A DNA stretch of 64,000 nt from Gadus chalcogrammus (GCF_026213295.1 NC_079419.1:8255061-8319060); one strand, 5' to 3'. Positions 1-15,291 are shown, numbered from the stretch's first letter. Notes: a model not told the origin generated them from the sequence alone. A program made the numbers and translations.

Positions 1-3000
1 CCTTCAGTGCAGCCGTCTGTTTCCACTGAACCGCAGTCCTTTCAGGCCCCGCCGCTGCCCTGAAAGCCCCTGTGGGTGAATAGCGTTGTGTTGTTTTGCG
101 TTCGGGGAACACTCCTGTCCTTTACAAAAGTTTTTTTTGGGGGGGGGGGGGCTAGGCTTGTTTTGCTGGACCAATGGGCCGGCCATCCCCCTTGGGAGAA
201 TCTGAATAGTGGAGGTGGACTTGTTTTGGAACATTCAGAGCTAGGTTTCGTTGGGTTGGAGGAGCGTCAGTGCAACGGGCCAAAGGGTCAACGTAATGTT
301 TTCAAAATTACACAAGTTGAAGTTGAGGATAGTAACCTTTTATAGTTCCTGTTAATGAGTGGACACGGGCTATGAGTGTGTTTTCATAGCAGCAGGGTGT
401 ATTTTCTCTGGTTTCTAATTGATGCTTCAGTCTATCATTCTGCGATGCATCAGTGTTCGCTGATGTAAGTCAATAACCGTTTTCCCAGCTGTCCATGAGT
501 CATGCATTATCCTCATGCATTGCACATCGTCATATCATCCTATCATGCATCTCTGAGGTGACAGAATGGCTCTTCTCTAACATCACTGGAAAATGTGCCC
601 AGAGCGTGCAACTTATGAGTCAACAAGACCCCTAACCCTAACGTTGACACCACTATAGGGTTAGTATATGAATGTTTACCATGAAAGGATGAATGTGAGG
701 CATGGATTGTATCATGCTCTTGTTTAGGCTAGAAAAGCACTGTATAAATCCAGTTCCCTTACCACAAACCTTATGCATTGGCCCCTTTTAACCCCCAGGT
801 CAATACGTTGCTGCCTTTTAGTGTTTGTCAGAGTGAACATGGCAACAGAAAAATTATTTATCATTGCGACAGAAAGGTGAACCTTCAACCTCGGAAATGT
901 TGTAATATTAAAAAGAAATGCATCATAGGTGTGTTTTGAAACTTGTCTGCAACTTTCACCACTAATCTCTGAAATAGTTGTGGAAAATGGGACCAATTAC
1001 ATGACGGGTCCAGGATTCCTGTTCCCCATTGGTCCGATCCGGGAAATATCAGAAAAAGCAGACTGTGTCGGTTCCTCTTTAACTCTGTCACTCTGGCACC
1101 AAAGGCAGTATGCCGAGGGGGCCTAGGGTGGAGGGATTGGGGGGTTGGGGGTTGGTGGTGGTGGTGGTGGTGGTCACATGGGTCTCACTGTATTCTGCAG
1201 ATGCTATCTTTAAAGGAACGCCGGGACGTTAGCCTCCAGGCAAACCACCATAAAACACTTGTGGGTCGGGTGAGGGGGTGACACTGATACCGGGGGATTG
1301 AACCTGTCCTCTCTGTCTCCTGGTATCGCCCCACGACGACCCTCACAGACGTGGAAGCACTCGGGGTTGTAAAATGTGAGCGGCCAAACAAGACTGAATG
1401 TGTTCTTTAATGGAAACATTGTGGCTTGAAACACAATATGAGCAGGGCTTTACCTAGGAGCAGAGGGAGGCCCTGGTTAGTGATCCTTTACTTTCTTCTA
1501 AATCAATCAAGATGGAGGAGGGGGTTGATTCTGTGATACTGTAACTGTTGACCCGGGACATTAAAGTCAGACGGTTTTAAACAGTTTAAACAGTTAAAGG
1601 GAGTGTAAAGGTGTCTACTCCACTGAGTAATTACGATTTTGGGTTTGGCTGCGAAAAGGCAAAGCAGATAAGTTGCTGTGGTCGTCAAACAAACTGATTT
1701 CCTGTGTTCAGTATTCTGAGTTTGATGTGTCTTCTTTCACTATTAATACTGTTACAGGATACGTGCATTTCTTTTGGGGTGGCACGTTGAGGGGAGCCAG
1801 GTGTGGCCGTAAGCTATACGAAAACATTTGTGTGTGCCGATGCAAAATATCTCGGATGCAGAAGTGTGATACTTCGGCGGAGAGAGTGGTTTGACGCTCT
1901 TTGAAGCAACCTGTGGGTCTCCACAAAAACCATCAGCAGCTTTTCTTTCTGGCAGCATGAACTGATATAACCTGATCTCAAGTTCTGTTTGAGGGTTAAC
2001 CAACTGAATTAAGTGAGAGCAATAGTGACCCACATTGAAACCCTAGTGTTTAGAAAGAAAAAAGTCTCTGTATTTCAGTGTTACCGGAAAAAACGAATGA
2101 AGAAAAATGACCTCGCCTTGGGGAGAAAAAGTAATCTATGTAGCCTTTCCAAGCTCTGCACTTAATGGATTTATTTACCACACCTGGCTTCAATAAAGCA
2201 CAGCAAAGCGCAGGTTACTGGCCTACTTAACACTTCAACTAAGGTATAATTAGGCCAGTGTAATGGCTCTGGGGCCTCACCCGACTGGTTAACTTCAAAC
2301 TCCCTTCATCCCTCTTGTGTCGGGCTCTTTAATAACCTGTATCTCACGTATGATCAGCGGCTTGTCCCGCACTTCCTCATGAGGAGGAGGAGGAGGAAGA
2401 GGAGGAGGAGGAGGTGGAAGAGGAGGAGGAGGAGAAGGAGGAGGAAGAGGTGTGTGTGTTGGTTCAGGAGGTAGGTGGTTGGGGTGGGGGGTGGGATTGA
2501 TTAAGGGGTCATTGATGGGTAACGTGTGCAATCTGTATGGGAATCGAGGGGTTACTTTCTGAAGCTGAGATGCGACGGACTATGCAATGGATTCAAAAGT
2601 TCCCACCCACAGCCGCTTCTACAGTATGTGGCCTTCACCTGTGGGTTTACCATTAAAGCACTGTCAAGGGTGCGGTGAAAAAAGAAAAAGAAGATGAATG
2701 AGACACAGGGTTAGGTTGGGTAAAAGCACTTTGTTTCCATGCAATTAAAATGACCGTTAAAATCGCATTGACCTCGACGCCCTGGGGCAAGGATCAGTGA
2801 ATACAGGTCGGCCATGTTAAGCCGTAGGCCAGGCCGGTGTTGAGTTTCTGCCGTGCAGCTAGGGGATGTTCCTTCGGTTCCTTCCCTCTCCTCTCTCTTT
2901 GTCTTTCTCACCTCACTCTCTCTCGCGCTGCACCTCGTCCATGTACTATTTGTGTAAGTGAGTCAGGTCCCCTTGACGGAGCACTGCTGACGTAGACCGG

Positions 3001-3133
3001 TCTGTGGTTGTTTTCTTTCATGATCGTATCTCTTGTTCATGTCCACCACTGTTGAGGAAGCTGTGATCATCGCATGGTGTCACTGCATCGGGGACGGTCT
3101 CACGCTCAGCAATCTGTGCGTAGGGAGATACAG
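1..3133. other. Intergenic, no gene recognised
   Basis: No open frame here resembles a known protein and none shows exon structure. The block holds a G homopolymer near 137-151, a GGT run near 1155-1173, an imperfect GGA/GGT purine tract at about 2381-2451, and otherwise ordinary complex sequence. The proline-rich frame on the minus strand at 2295-2531 is only the translation of the GGA tract. Confidence 0.6.
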
Positions 3134-3141
3134 ATGAAGAG

Positions 3142-3458
<317 letters not shown>

Positions 3459-3734
3459 GTCCAACAATGCACTTAAAACATGTCAGTCCGTCTCGCCGAC
3501 GGGCCTGGAAGGCTAGACCGATCAAAGGTGATAAGGTCAAAAGGAGGCACTTCTCCGAGGGTAAGTGGAGCTCCACCCTCAGAGCTGGAGGTGTCTACCC
3601 CGCCCTTCTCCACCTTGACCGGCCGCTCGGGGTCCTCACCTGTGCCCCCGCCCTCGCTCACCTATCAGGTCGTGTTGGGCTGCGGCGCGGCTCAGCTGTC
3701 ATAAGCTGTTTCACGCTCCATCCTCACCAAGCCT

Positions 3735-4712
<978 letters not shown>

Positions 4713-4719
4713 CTCCGCT

Positions 4720-5225
4720 CAGGGCTGTTTGTCAAAGCACACAGGCAGCAGCACAGACAGAAGACACGGTTCACGGGGTATAAGTCCTCCTAATCTACCT
4801 GCCCTGGCATATTATACAATTTAGACATTCTTTTGTTGCAGCGGCATAGAGATGCTCTCTGGCGATAGCCCACACGCGACAGGGGAGATGCTCTTGGAGG
4901 ACAAGGGATGCCATGAGAATTAGTTATGTGACAGGTTATGTAACATGATTTTTTTGGGGTTTATTTATTTGAAGTTGTCTGCATGCATGTAATGGGACCG
5001 GAGAGACCAGCGATCGGAGCTTGAGATTGTGTATTTGTGCCACATTAATGATCTTCTGATCTTGGTATTTCTAATAGTGTGTGAAAAGAAAAGCACACAG
5101 TGTCTCTACACACATCTGCTAACAACTTCCTGTTTTTCAAACAGTGAATCTTCTCACAGTTTGGCCATCATTTCCTGAAATGTGGTGCGGTGTACGAGAG
5201 TGTAGGTTGGTGTGGTTTGGTGAGA
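4720..5225. other. Intergenic, nothing recognised
   Basis: Complex sequence without a recognisable exon, ending at the assembly gap. A G homopolymer of about 20 bases lies just upstream near 4639-4659. Confidence 0.5.
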
Positions 5226-5325
5226 NNNNNNNNNNNNNNNNNNNNNNNNNNNNNNNNNNNNNNNNNNNNNNNNNNNNNNNNNNNNNNNNNNNNNNNNNNN
5301 NNNNNNNNNNNNNNNNNNNNNNNNN
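5226..5325. other. Assembly gap, exactly 100 N
   Basis: A run of exactly 100 N. In scaffolded assemblies this length is the conventional placeholder for a gap of unknown size, so distance across it should not be trusted. Any frame read through it is meaningless. Confidence 0.97.
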
Positions 5326-5397
5326 GCCCTTCCTCTGTAAGCCGCAGTGACCACAGGGGAAATGGGAAATTAGTTTGATAATTATTTATATTTTGTG

Positions 5398-5401
<4 letters not shown>

Positions 5402-5450
<49 letters not shown>

Positions 5451-5674
5451 GTGTGCCGTGCGTCTTGTGCGTGTGTGTGTGTGTGTGTGTGTGTATCTGC
5501 GCGTGCATCTGTGTCTGCATGTGGCTGTGTGTGTGTGTGTACGGCGCAGATCCTGTGTGTTTTCGTGTACGTGTGTGTGTCGCATGTGTGTGTGTCTGTG
5601 TGTGTGTCTGTGTGTGTGTCTGTGTGCGTGTGTGCGTGCGCCTCTGCGTCTGCATGCGCGTGTGTCCGTGTGTA
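5402..5674. repeat. (GT)n microsatellite, compound
   Basis: About 270 bp of GT-rich repeat with many interruptions (GCGTGT, CTGTGTGT, ACGGCGCAG). It directly follows the gap, consistent with a contig that broke at a repeat. Confidence 0.93.
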
Positions 5675-6600
5675 GGTGGCTAATGGACGACCAGGGAGGG
5701 GTGTCCTGATGGCTTCTGGTGGGGCCGCTGTACAGCACATTCGGAGCAACGACTTCCTCGCTAACCGTCCCGCCCACTCACTCACCCTCAATTTCCCGCC
5801 ACTGCCGCCGCCGCAATGTCAAACTCATCCGTCACTCAACGGCGCTGCGGGCGGCCTTCGAGCACTACGCGTCCCTCGGCAAGGGTGGCCCCCGCACCCG
5901 TCTCAGTATCCCGGCTCCTGCCCCGATGCGGCAGCAGATGTAGACGTCTTCACGGAGCAGCCCTCTGTTTCCCACCGTGGCTGCAGAGCGGCTAACAATA
6001 AAACTCCACCGAGCAACAGCCCCTTCTGGAAGACACGTCAAACTCTGGGAGAGGACATTAAAAAATCTCCTGGAAGACGCTTGTTGCATGCTGGTAAACC
6101 CAAAAGTGACTCCCTCCCCCCCCACTTCCTCTCTCCCCCTCCGCTCTCTCCTCTCTCCCGCAGTCTCTCTCTCTCCCCCCCACCCCCCACCATATAAACG
6201 GTGAAATCGCTCGATATAGTTGGCTCCTGGCCGTTTGGGTTGAGTTTAATGGGGTCTGCAGAGAGCTAAATAGACTCACCGCATGGGTCAACACTAAAAA
6301 CTAGAGTCGGGTTTGGCTTGCAGTGATGCCCCGGCATCTGTTTAAAAGCTACGCCCCCCCCCTCCTCCCCCCAACCCCTCCCCCTCCTCCCCTCCACCGG
6401 GTGAGCCAGTGGAGAGCTTTAGCGGGTCGGGGAGCAGGTGGCAGAGGGGAGCGGAGCCAGGGCCGGCCCCAGGCTCCCGCTTGAGTGGCGGTGGAACTTG
6501 TCATTAGGCTTCAGGAGGGGGGGGACACTGCTGCTGAATCCTGACACCTCCAGCAACAGGTATTAAGGGGTCCCTGGTTAGTGTGTGAAGATAAAGGTCA
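5675..6600. other. CpG-rich intergenic block, no assignable gene
   Basis: GC- and CpG-rich sequence (5690-5990), then a C-rich stretch with CT and CCCC runs (6110-6190, 6350-6400). Two overlapping plus-strand frames (5676-6197 and 5719-5943) stay open mainly because of base composition. Neither shows a recognisable domain or a splice-bounded exon. It could be a CpG island or promoter, but nothing here fixes a gene. Confidence 0.35.
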
Positions 6601-6613
6601 GTGAGATGAAGCC

Positions 6614-6614
<1 letters not shown>

Positions 6615-6697
<83 letters not shown>
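6615..6697. repeat. (GT)n microsatellite
   Basis: About 40 pure GT units. A second GT tract begins 120 bp downstream, separated by an (AGA/GAA)-containing unique stretch. Confidence 0.95.
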
Positions 6698-6817
6698 TGG
6701 GGGTGGTCGAGGGGAACATTGAGCAGGTACCCCTGGATGAACATAATCTGATGTGGAAGATCAAAGAAGAAGAAGAAGGGGGTCCCAGGGGGGCCCTGAG
6801 GCAGGCTCTCTATGTAC

Positions 6818-6946
<129 letters not shown>

Positions 6947-7311
6947 CTGTGAGTGAGTCATCAGCAGACACGGCGAAGATGTTACTGCGGACTTGATTGA
7001 TGGCTGTATGCCGTTAAGGCACATCCTACATTAGATGGATAGAAAGACAGACAGACAGACAGACGGGCGGACAGATAGACAGTCCATCTCAAACATAGTC
7101 CATCTTAAAGGAGAGAGAGCAGAGAAACCACGATAGAGAAACAGATGGGAGATGGAGAAAGAGAGACAAAGGCAGAGGATGTGTGTGTGTGTAGGGGGGG
7201 GAGGGGGTAATATGGGGGTGTCCTTATACCTTGATAGAATCTACCAACCCCCGTTTGAGGTGTTAGGGTTGAGAACACATCTCCAAACCACATCTCTCAC
7301 TTCAATACAAA

Positions 7312-7447
7312 CAGACACACACAAACACCCACATACACAGGTATACATGCACATATGCACACACGCGCAAACACACACACACACGCACAGAGACGTGCGT
7401 TCACACACGCACACACACGCACATAGACACACACAGGCAAACAAGCG

Positions 7448-7533
<86 letters not shown>
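7312..7533. repeat. (CA)n microsatellite, degenerate 5' half
   Basis: About 220 bp. The first half is mixed CA with ACGCAC, ATACAC and AGACAC interruptions; the last 75 bp are nearly pure CA. Cysteine/valine and histidine/threonine frames here are repeat translations. Confidence 0.95.
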
Positions 7534-7535
<2 letters not shown>

Positions 7536-7539
7536 CATG

Positions 7540-9650
7540 GCTCCGTGCAACACACTTGACTGTGCTCTACTATGTTACTACAAGATATTTGATGAAAAGC
7601 TTCACTTCACTAAAGAAGTGCCATGCTCCATGGCCAGTTGGTGATTGTGAGGAAACCATGGACATCTAAGTACTATTCACCAAATATTTCACTAATGACT
7701 TATTTGCATTACCGGTCATCATGACTCCCCCCGGGAGAGCGAGCTATTCACGCCGTCCCTGGAGGACTGCGGGCAGAACAAGAGGCCAGAAGCACTGCGT
7801 TGAACCGAGGAGCCACTGGGCTTTTTAATACACCGACTCACACGCCATTGAAGAACCTGTGAACAGCTCCTCAATCAAGAAGCCCTACGTCAAGAGGCAA
7901 GTGAAAGCTGCAATAAGGTCGCTGTTGACCAAGGTCTTTGTTGTTGTTGACATGCTTGTAAGAAACCACACTTTAATTCAGGGTTGTGGAAGTTTGGTTT
8001 TTTGTGTGTGTGAGTGTGTGTTTTTTTTTAATTCTTTCTTCCTCTTCTTCCTCTTCCCTTGGCTTTGTTATCTCCTGTGGGCATGAGATTAAATAGCAGG
8101 CCTGCGTTGAGATTGGAGATAGCGATCGCAACGCTGCGAGAAACGCTCTTGCTTCTTTGTGTGTGTGTGCGTGTGTGTGTGTGTGTGCGTGTGTGTGTGT
8201 GTTGATAACTGGAGGCTAACGCTGTTCAGACACTCGTGGGCCATGGAGAGAGGAGACGCAGGGAGGTCAATTAAGCGGATAGGTTGAAAAGGTCGTTTAT
8301 TTGGTAATGTTGTGTTGTTGCTCTCTGACGCTTTGTAATCTTTCATGCTTTGAAACTATTTTCCAATTACCTTTCAATGAAACTCTCTCCTTTCATCCCA
8401 TTTAATACAGCTACGGAATATTTTATTTTTATGGATAAATAAATAAGTGGTAGCCTTCAATGCTTTGATAAATAATCCTTTTATTTCCAGATCGCATGTC
8501 TACATTTCATTTCTACGATTTCAAAACTTGAAAAAAAAAAATTCAAATATCTAATTGTTTTCTTTTGCCGTCAACTTTATAATCCTTCCGGAAGGAGTTG
8601 CTGACGAAATGGTTGGCTCATTTCATTGTGAAAGGATTCAAGCTCTCAATTGCCAAAGTTATAAGTCATTAGTTAATCATTCTTGGCACAGAGTGTAATC
8701 TCTGTAATGACTTTGTGGGGGACAAGGGTTATACGACTGACTCCAACTGAAAAACGGTGCCGTCAAAAAAACCCACCAAGCAACGGCGAAGATAGCTAGG
8801 GGTTGCTTCACGCCGGAAGAAGTGGGCAGGGCCACACCTCCAAATAAACACACTGTTGCCATGGTATCATTGTCTCAGGTGATAGAGTATGACTTCTGTT
8901 GAATGTGCGTGGTTTGACAAACAATGATAATTAGTTACTTGCGTCATTACTCTTCAGAAAAAAATATTAGCTTCACAAAGGTAAGGGAACAGAAATGTGT
9001 TAAAACAGGTTTTACACACATATTAAACCTATAACGTCATACATTCAACCTCGACACATTCTCAGCCCCCGTCTATAACAATGGCAGATTCTTTTTAAAT
9101 GTGTGTAAGTGTTTGAACAAGTCATTTTCTATTCCTTCGTTCAGATGGGAGGAGATATATACTATTTAAATTAGAAACCTGCCGTTTCCTCATGTGTTAT
9201 GGAGAACGGTAGGGCGAACCAATGTTTCTATTGTCACTCTCAAATGAGGGTCTTTTAAAAGCTGGAGCGACCCCAAAACGTGCGCTCCTGAAATAGATAC
9301 CCTCTCAAATAAGCTCCTTCTGCTTTTCAAAGTCTTCATGTGGTAGGATGCCTATTTTTCGCCCTGGCTCTGGAGCTCTGGCTGAATGATACCGTATACC
9401 CTGGCCCCGTTCCCCCCTGACCGTAGCCCTCAGCCTTAATTACACCAAGGGGCTCATCCCGCAGATACAGACATGAATCATCGTAGGTTATCGCAACCCG
9501 CAAAATAAAGCCAATTGGCTCTTGCATCCCCCCCCCCCTTCCCCCCCTCCCCTCCCCTTTATTTTAGTTCAGCTGTGAACAGTTAAATCTTCAGGGAAAC
9601 CGCCTCGCGGCTCTGTCTGATGGAGTGGTCCCGGAAAAATGGGGACCAAA
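7540..9650. other. Intergenic, no gene recognised
   Basis: Complex, fairly AT-rich sequence with only a short GT tract (8156-8202) and A/C homopolymers (8530, 9528-9550). I see no exon with plausible splice sites and a recognisable protein segment. Confidence 0.55.
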
Positions 9651-9800
9651 ATTATAGATATAGAGAGAGAGAGTGAGTGAGATACACAGAGAGCGAACTG
9701 GAGAGAGAAAGAGAGATGGTGTCACACAGGCCTCTGATCCCCCCTTTTCACCACTCCTCCCTCCCAATCCACCCCCAGCCCTTGCTTGAGGAGAGAGGGG

Positions 9801-9801
<1 letters not shown>

Positions 9802-9873
<72 letters not shown>

Positions 9874-9883
9874 GGGGGGGGGG
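9802..9883. repeat. (GT)n microsatellite ending in G13
   Basis: About 34 GT units (to 9870) running straight into 13 consecutive G residues. Such junctions commonly arise by slippage. Confidence 0.95.
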
Positions 9884-9899
9884 TTGGATAACTTTAGGA

Positions 9900-11090
9900 T
9901 TGACAGATAGGAAGCGATAGGAAGCGGAAGGAATTGAAATCAACCATTTGCATGACTTATCCGTATGTTCACCACACACCTTAACCTACAATACTGAATC
10001 GGTCGGCAGAAACTCGGGCCTGAGCCGGACTTGGTGCCTTGCTCTACGGCCCCTCCTGGATTCTCTTTTGTCGCCCCATCACCCTCTATCAGCAGGCCAA
10101 CGCTGATGCTCCACAGCCCAACAGAAAGACCAGGCCACTGTTATGATTCGGAGCAGTCACTTTCAGCGCTGGGAAACGCAGCCTTTCATGTGTTTGAAGG
10201 GCCTCCACGGCCCCCGGAACGCTCTGGTTGTGGACATGGCACAAGCCGTATACTTTCCGTGTTTCCATTGCTGCCGTCTCTCCTGCGAGGACTCGATTGA
10301 AAGTGGTGGCGTAAACAGCAGACCCAAAGAAATACCCAGAATTTGAAACATGTTGCTGGATCAAACACCACTCACCTCAGAGTCCCCCCGGCCCCTGCCC
10401 CCCCCCCCCCCCACCCCTAATCTCTGTCATCCTAGCTACTGTATTTTGCCCACTTGTCTTTGCCCCCCCCCCCCATCCACCGTGCGAGGACAATGCGGGC
10501 CCCCGCTGCAGAGAATGACGCTGATGTCAAACACATGTTTCCCCCCACAACCCCAACAGAAATAGACAGGCCCTATTTAGAGGAATGGTTTGCATGCAGG
10601 CTCCAAGGACTGATGTTTGCAATCTGGGAGCCGCATAGCGGGTTTTTACATGATCAGTAATTCACAGAAAGTGGTCGACCCCAAGAATTCCTCTTTGTTT
10701 TGCTGTTGCCATGCACTTGCGCTAAAATATCGTTGGGTAGCCGGAGGGACGGCATTAAAGACAGCAGGAAAGTATGCGCGGGGCGTCTGCCAGGGGCTAT
10801 CAAATGTCCGGAGACGCGGGCGAGAAGGAAAAACACAAATATTTTCAGTAGCCGAAAAAGCCCAAGAGAGTACTCTAGTGGACAATCAAAATGAATTAGG
10901 GGCTTTCTGGTGAGGCCCTCTATGTTTATTACAGCTGCTGCCATCCCAATACCGTCCAGATGTTTATCCAGAGTAGAGTTATGAATGGTAGAAAAAGAAA
11001 GGATAATTGAGGGCTTCGTTAATGGTGGTTTTTTGGTCTATTTGGCTACAAGCAAGGCTCTGCAATTGTCATTACCCAGAGTGCAAGGTG
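9900..11090. other. Intergenic, complex sequence, possible conserved non-coding
   Basis: Non-repetitive sequence of balanced composition. The 10560-10960 part has no low-complexity character and no convincing ORF, which makes it a candidate for conserved non-coding DNA downstream of ap1m1. That is a guess: conservation cannot be judged from one sequence. Confidence 0.3.
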
Positions 11091-11095
11091 TCTCT

Positions 11096-11096
11096 G

Positions 11097-11128
<32 letters not shown>

Positions 11129-11154
11129 CGCATGTGTGTGTGGGTGTGTGTGTG
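11096..11154. repeat. (GT)n microsatellite, short and interrupted
   Basis: About 28 GT-like units with GCGCAT and GGGT interruptions. Confidence 0.85.
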
Positions 11155-11889
11155 CACTTGTCATTACGGGAAGTGGAACATGAACTGGAGTGTTCTAAAG
11201 CTCTTCTACATTCAAGTCTTTGAAGTAATTTTTTTTCATCTTACCAGGTGTCCTGCACTGTCTCCAAAAAGAAAAAAGGACAGACAAGGCCTTTCTCCCC
11301 CATTGTGTCACAAGAAAAGACTTCTCAGTTTCAATGCAGCCCCGAGCGACGTTTATTTTGACAGTTTTGTTCCAAGACAAAAAAAAGAGAGCAAAAGACT
11401 TCCTTTTTATTTGTTAGAAAAGCGGATACGCCGCTAAATGGTATGTGAATGTATAAAAATACATATTTATTTATTGGATGACGTCATGGTAGGACATTAT
11501 GCTTCCCTCTCGTACAAGCTAACACAACAAGTAGCTAATGCCGCTAACCTTATGGATTCCTACACCTGTCCACTGACAAAAACATTTGTCATTATGCACT
11601 GTGGGTCCTGCCCTGGGCAGTACAGCATATGCACTATAGAGGGGCCATTTTCACCTAAATCCATGACTAGCAAACAGTGTGTCCTTACTACAAACCTCAG
11701 GCATTAAGGTAAAAACCATCATAACACAGTGCCCTGGAACCATTCGCCTTACAGTTGACAATGATGTGATGAACTTTGGCCCTTACTGCAAAACACAAAA
11801 ACAAGTACCCTACTTAGTGTTTTCATGGATCCTCTTTCAGATTATTCAGATCAAGAGCAATTGCTGGTGATACTTTAACTTGTTGATAG

Positions 11890-12079
11890 TGGACATTAGT
11901 CTGGATATAGTCTTTATCTTTTTTATATTGTCTGCTTTTATTAGTCTGTCTTTCTGCCATTCATTGTCCGAGTCTGTATGTGTACGGCTTTGTGGATGTG
12001 CTGTTTATGCTCATATGTTTTTTTATGCTCCCAGGTGAAAGACCAATTCCCTTTGGGGCAATAAAGGTTTATCTATCTC
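11890..12079 (+). mobile_element. LINE-like 3' tail fragment (tentative)
   Basis: The 3' end reads CCCTTTGGGGCAATAAAGG followed by a short TTTATCTATCT tail. This is the usual form of 3' ends of truncated fish CR1/L2-type non-LTR elements: a short stem, AATAAA, then a simple-repeat tail. The upstream 150 bp is T-rich and may be 3' UTR of the element. No reverse-transcriptase frame is present, so only a short 5'-truncated insertion is proposed. Confidence 0.45.
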
Positions 12080-13564
12080 ACAACATTCAAATATAAATGA
12101 AACAACCAATATATACACTGTATATTAAAAATATAAAGTATTTCATACAATCCATTGTCAACCTTTATTCAAAAGAACCAACATCCTAGTCGGTGTGATG
12201 CAACCGCCGCGGCATCGTGACTGACTCAACGCCACTCGCACTCGACTTTGACCCTTCTCCTACCAGGGTTTCCATAGCAAAACATAACAAAACATTTACT
12301 GCCCACGGGGAAGTATATACGGCTATAACGGCCGTTCTATATCCTGCTGCTGCTCCTTGACCCCCGTCTCACTGAAGCAATTGACCCAAATAAGTTGGTC
12401 TCCTACCCCCAAGTGGCGCTTGCTTCCCACTGCGGCCTACCGGGGCGCACACTGAAGCACTGAGCTATACATCAACGCACGGCCGAGCCCCTCAGCAATG
12501 GGTGGGCTGCACGTTGAGACATAATACGGCGGTTCTCAAGGCCGGCTAAGATGAATACTCAGCTATATATGCCCCTTAAAACCAATATTTTCCTAATGTC
12601 TACAGTAGAGAATTGAGAGGGGGGGGCAGGCCAGGGATTTTTTTTTCTTTTTTTTTAGGCTCGAGGAATACCTTTTCGGTAAAGTCAACACGGCCCACAC
12701 ACAGAGCTTTACAATGCTTCTGTTTTCCTACCGGAGCAGCAGGTTTCTGTGGTGGAGAGAGAGGAGAAGCAGGGGGGTGGGGGTGGGTGTGGGGGGGGGG
12801 GGGGGGGTGGACAGGACATATCTCACTTAGAGCCCTGCGGTTCCACCTATAGCTCCACCAGCCACCTTTTCTCCAGTTAACTACTGCCAAGTGACTCATC
12901 AAGGTTTGGTTTTTTATGTTTGGTCTTTCGCAAGTGAAGGGTGAAAAAGACTTCTCCCGGGGAGAGATAATACCGGGCGGGTTATCGCGAGGGCGGCGCC
13001 GGGGCCACTCCGACGTCACGCGCCTCGCCAGAGTCCTGGAATGACCGAGGGCTTCCCTCTGGTTGCTAGGCGCCGGGGTTCCGTGTGTGTGGATAAACAC
13101 GGAGATTCCTCGTGGCACACCTGTGTGTGAAGTCTAGGGTGCCACGCTGTTCCGGCGGATTGCCTGAATGCAATCTGTTGCCTCATCCAACACACACACA
13201 CACACACCCACACACACACACAGTCACACCACCATTCAGTAACCATAGTTATTTTCCACTGACGGCGAAGATGACACACGCACCCAAACACTGGGGTTGC
13301 CATAGAAACTTAAATTATTTCGGATACTTGATAGTTTGTTGCTATTCCGGTGCTATTTTAGTGTGATGAAATGCACAGGGATAGTGGGAACTTTAACCCT
13401 GATAGTATGAGGCACATTACACAGACAGACCCATTGAGCTAAACAATGTACTACTGCTGGAAACAAACAATGGATTAGATATAAATTGTCAGGATAAAAA
13501 AAAAAAGCACTATGAATAGAGTCAGCATGACTATACTCAAATTAATCTTGGGAGCGCAAATGAG

Positions 13565-13565
<1 letters not shown>
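12080..13565. other. Intergenic, includes a CpG-rich patch
   Basis: A G homopolymer lies at about 12790-12807 and a short CA tract at 13186-13224. A CpG-rich patch at about 12955-13090 contains a CRE-like GACGTCAC (about 13011). An RFX X-box-like GTTGCCATAGAAAC lies at 13296-13309. No exon is recognised. Confidence 0.4.
13296..13309 (+). promoter_or_regulatory. RFX X-box-like motif (candidate)
   Basis: GTTGCCATAGAAAC differs at one position from the classic RFX consensus GTTGCCATGGNAAC. It lies about 200 bp from a CpG-rich patch with a CRE-like site. There is no neighbouring start codon or first exon to attach it to, so function is inferred from motif shape alone. Confidence 0.25.

Positions 13566-13568
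<3 letters not shown>

Positions 13569-13653
<85 letters not shown>
13569..13653. repeat. (GA)n microsatellite
   Basis: About 42 pure GA units. Confidence 0.95.
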
Positions 13654-13654
<1 letters not shown>

Positions 13655-13659
13655 GAAGC

Positions 13660-14895
13660 GTGGGAGCAAGAGAGCGAGAGCGAGAGTAAAGGCCTCCTCA
13701 AATACCCAGGAGGCCGTGCGGGCAGCAACCATATCCTCTGTAAGCAATTTCACAAACATGAAATATGTGACGCGTCCGCGAGAGGATGAAATGGACTCTA
13801 TGAATGTGACCTCCTCATCGCGGGCCAGAGCCTGCGTTCACATCTCCTGCCAAGCATCACAGGGAAGGCTGGCCCTTCCAGGCACCGCCTGGCCACGGGT
13901 TAAGTGTGCTTCAGACTGCTGAGCCCTGCGCTTTATACCCACCTCACTCCAGGTATACACACATGTGTGGTAAGCTGATCCGTGTTTGCCTTTATGAAAA
14001 GCAATTTGGTATTTGCCTTTAATGTAAATGTGTGTATGTAATGTCGTGACATGTATTTATGTGTGTAATTATCAGATAGAAGTCTTGTGGTCGACTCGAA
14101 AAGGTTTGACTGTTTAAAATGTTGAAATTGGATGTTTTTTTGGGGGATTATTGTAGGAGTATTATTTCATGCATTTTCTCCCTCCATGCGTCTCCCAGAT
14201 CTTAATAAGGAATATAACCTGCATATAACACGTCTGAAGACGCAGAATCCCCCCCACAAACATATCGTTGAAGGACTACATAAAAACCAGTTCCTGTGAC
14301 AGCAAAGACACCACAGAGGGTAGGACGAGACCGGTATGATTCGGCCCAAAGTGATTGTCTTTCAGAGGCTTCATACCGCATCCCTCCTGATGACAGACAG
14401 GGCGACTGATAAGCAACGCAGGAATTCCTCGTAGAGCAAGAGAGCAGCTCTCAGCCACCCCTATAAGCCCACGAGCGCCTCACAGCTCAACGACTGCCAC
14501 CTGCGTGTTGATGGAGCCCATAATACCCGTGGGACATGCATTTTCTTTGCGGCTACAGTAGATGGCTGCGCTTAATGACAGACGAGCAATCGTCGATAAA
14601 TCATCATCTTTAATCCGTTCGCTATCCGACGAGCGTCTGGTTTGTCGCTGCTTTATTTTGGCGTGCGAACTATAAAAAATGGCTTGGAGGAGGGGCGACA
14701 AGGGCTGGGAAGAATAAGATCTCAGATAAGACGTGAGTCAGTGGTGTTCCTGACAAGCATCTTTTGCGGGTTTTAAGAGGCAGCATACCTCTGTAGCAAG
14801 AGCAACAGGCTGTCAAGTCATCATTACGGACACCTGCTGCTGCAGCCCACTTCTTCCTCTCTGTCTCAACACAACAGGTGGCTCTTCGGAGAAAC
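13660..14895. other. Intergenic, complex sequence, no gene recognised
   Basis: Non-repetitive sequence. The 14470-14700 part is CpG-containing, with several AT-rich homeodomain-like cores (for example GATAAATCATCATC), so it is a candidate regulatory element. No exon is recognised. Confidence 0.35.
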
Positions 14896-14896
14896 C

Positions 14897-15020
<124 letters not shown>

Positions 15021-15291
15021 TCTTCTACGAAAACGAAAACGTCAAAGCGCCTGTTCAAACTGAATATTTGTGGTCAATGATTAGACACTTTTGTAATCAT
15101 TCCAGATCATGAAATTGACTTATACATCACTCTGGCACCTGTTTGCTAACAACTTTCCAGGCCTGAGAGATTGTTACCGTTAAAGTCTCAACCCACAAGA
15201 CACACTTAGACCAATGACTTCATCCGGGACCTCCATGGTCTGACTGGACACGAACAATAGCAGGTCTGTGTCAGCCGGGCCGTTTCTAGAA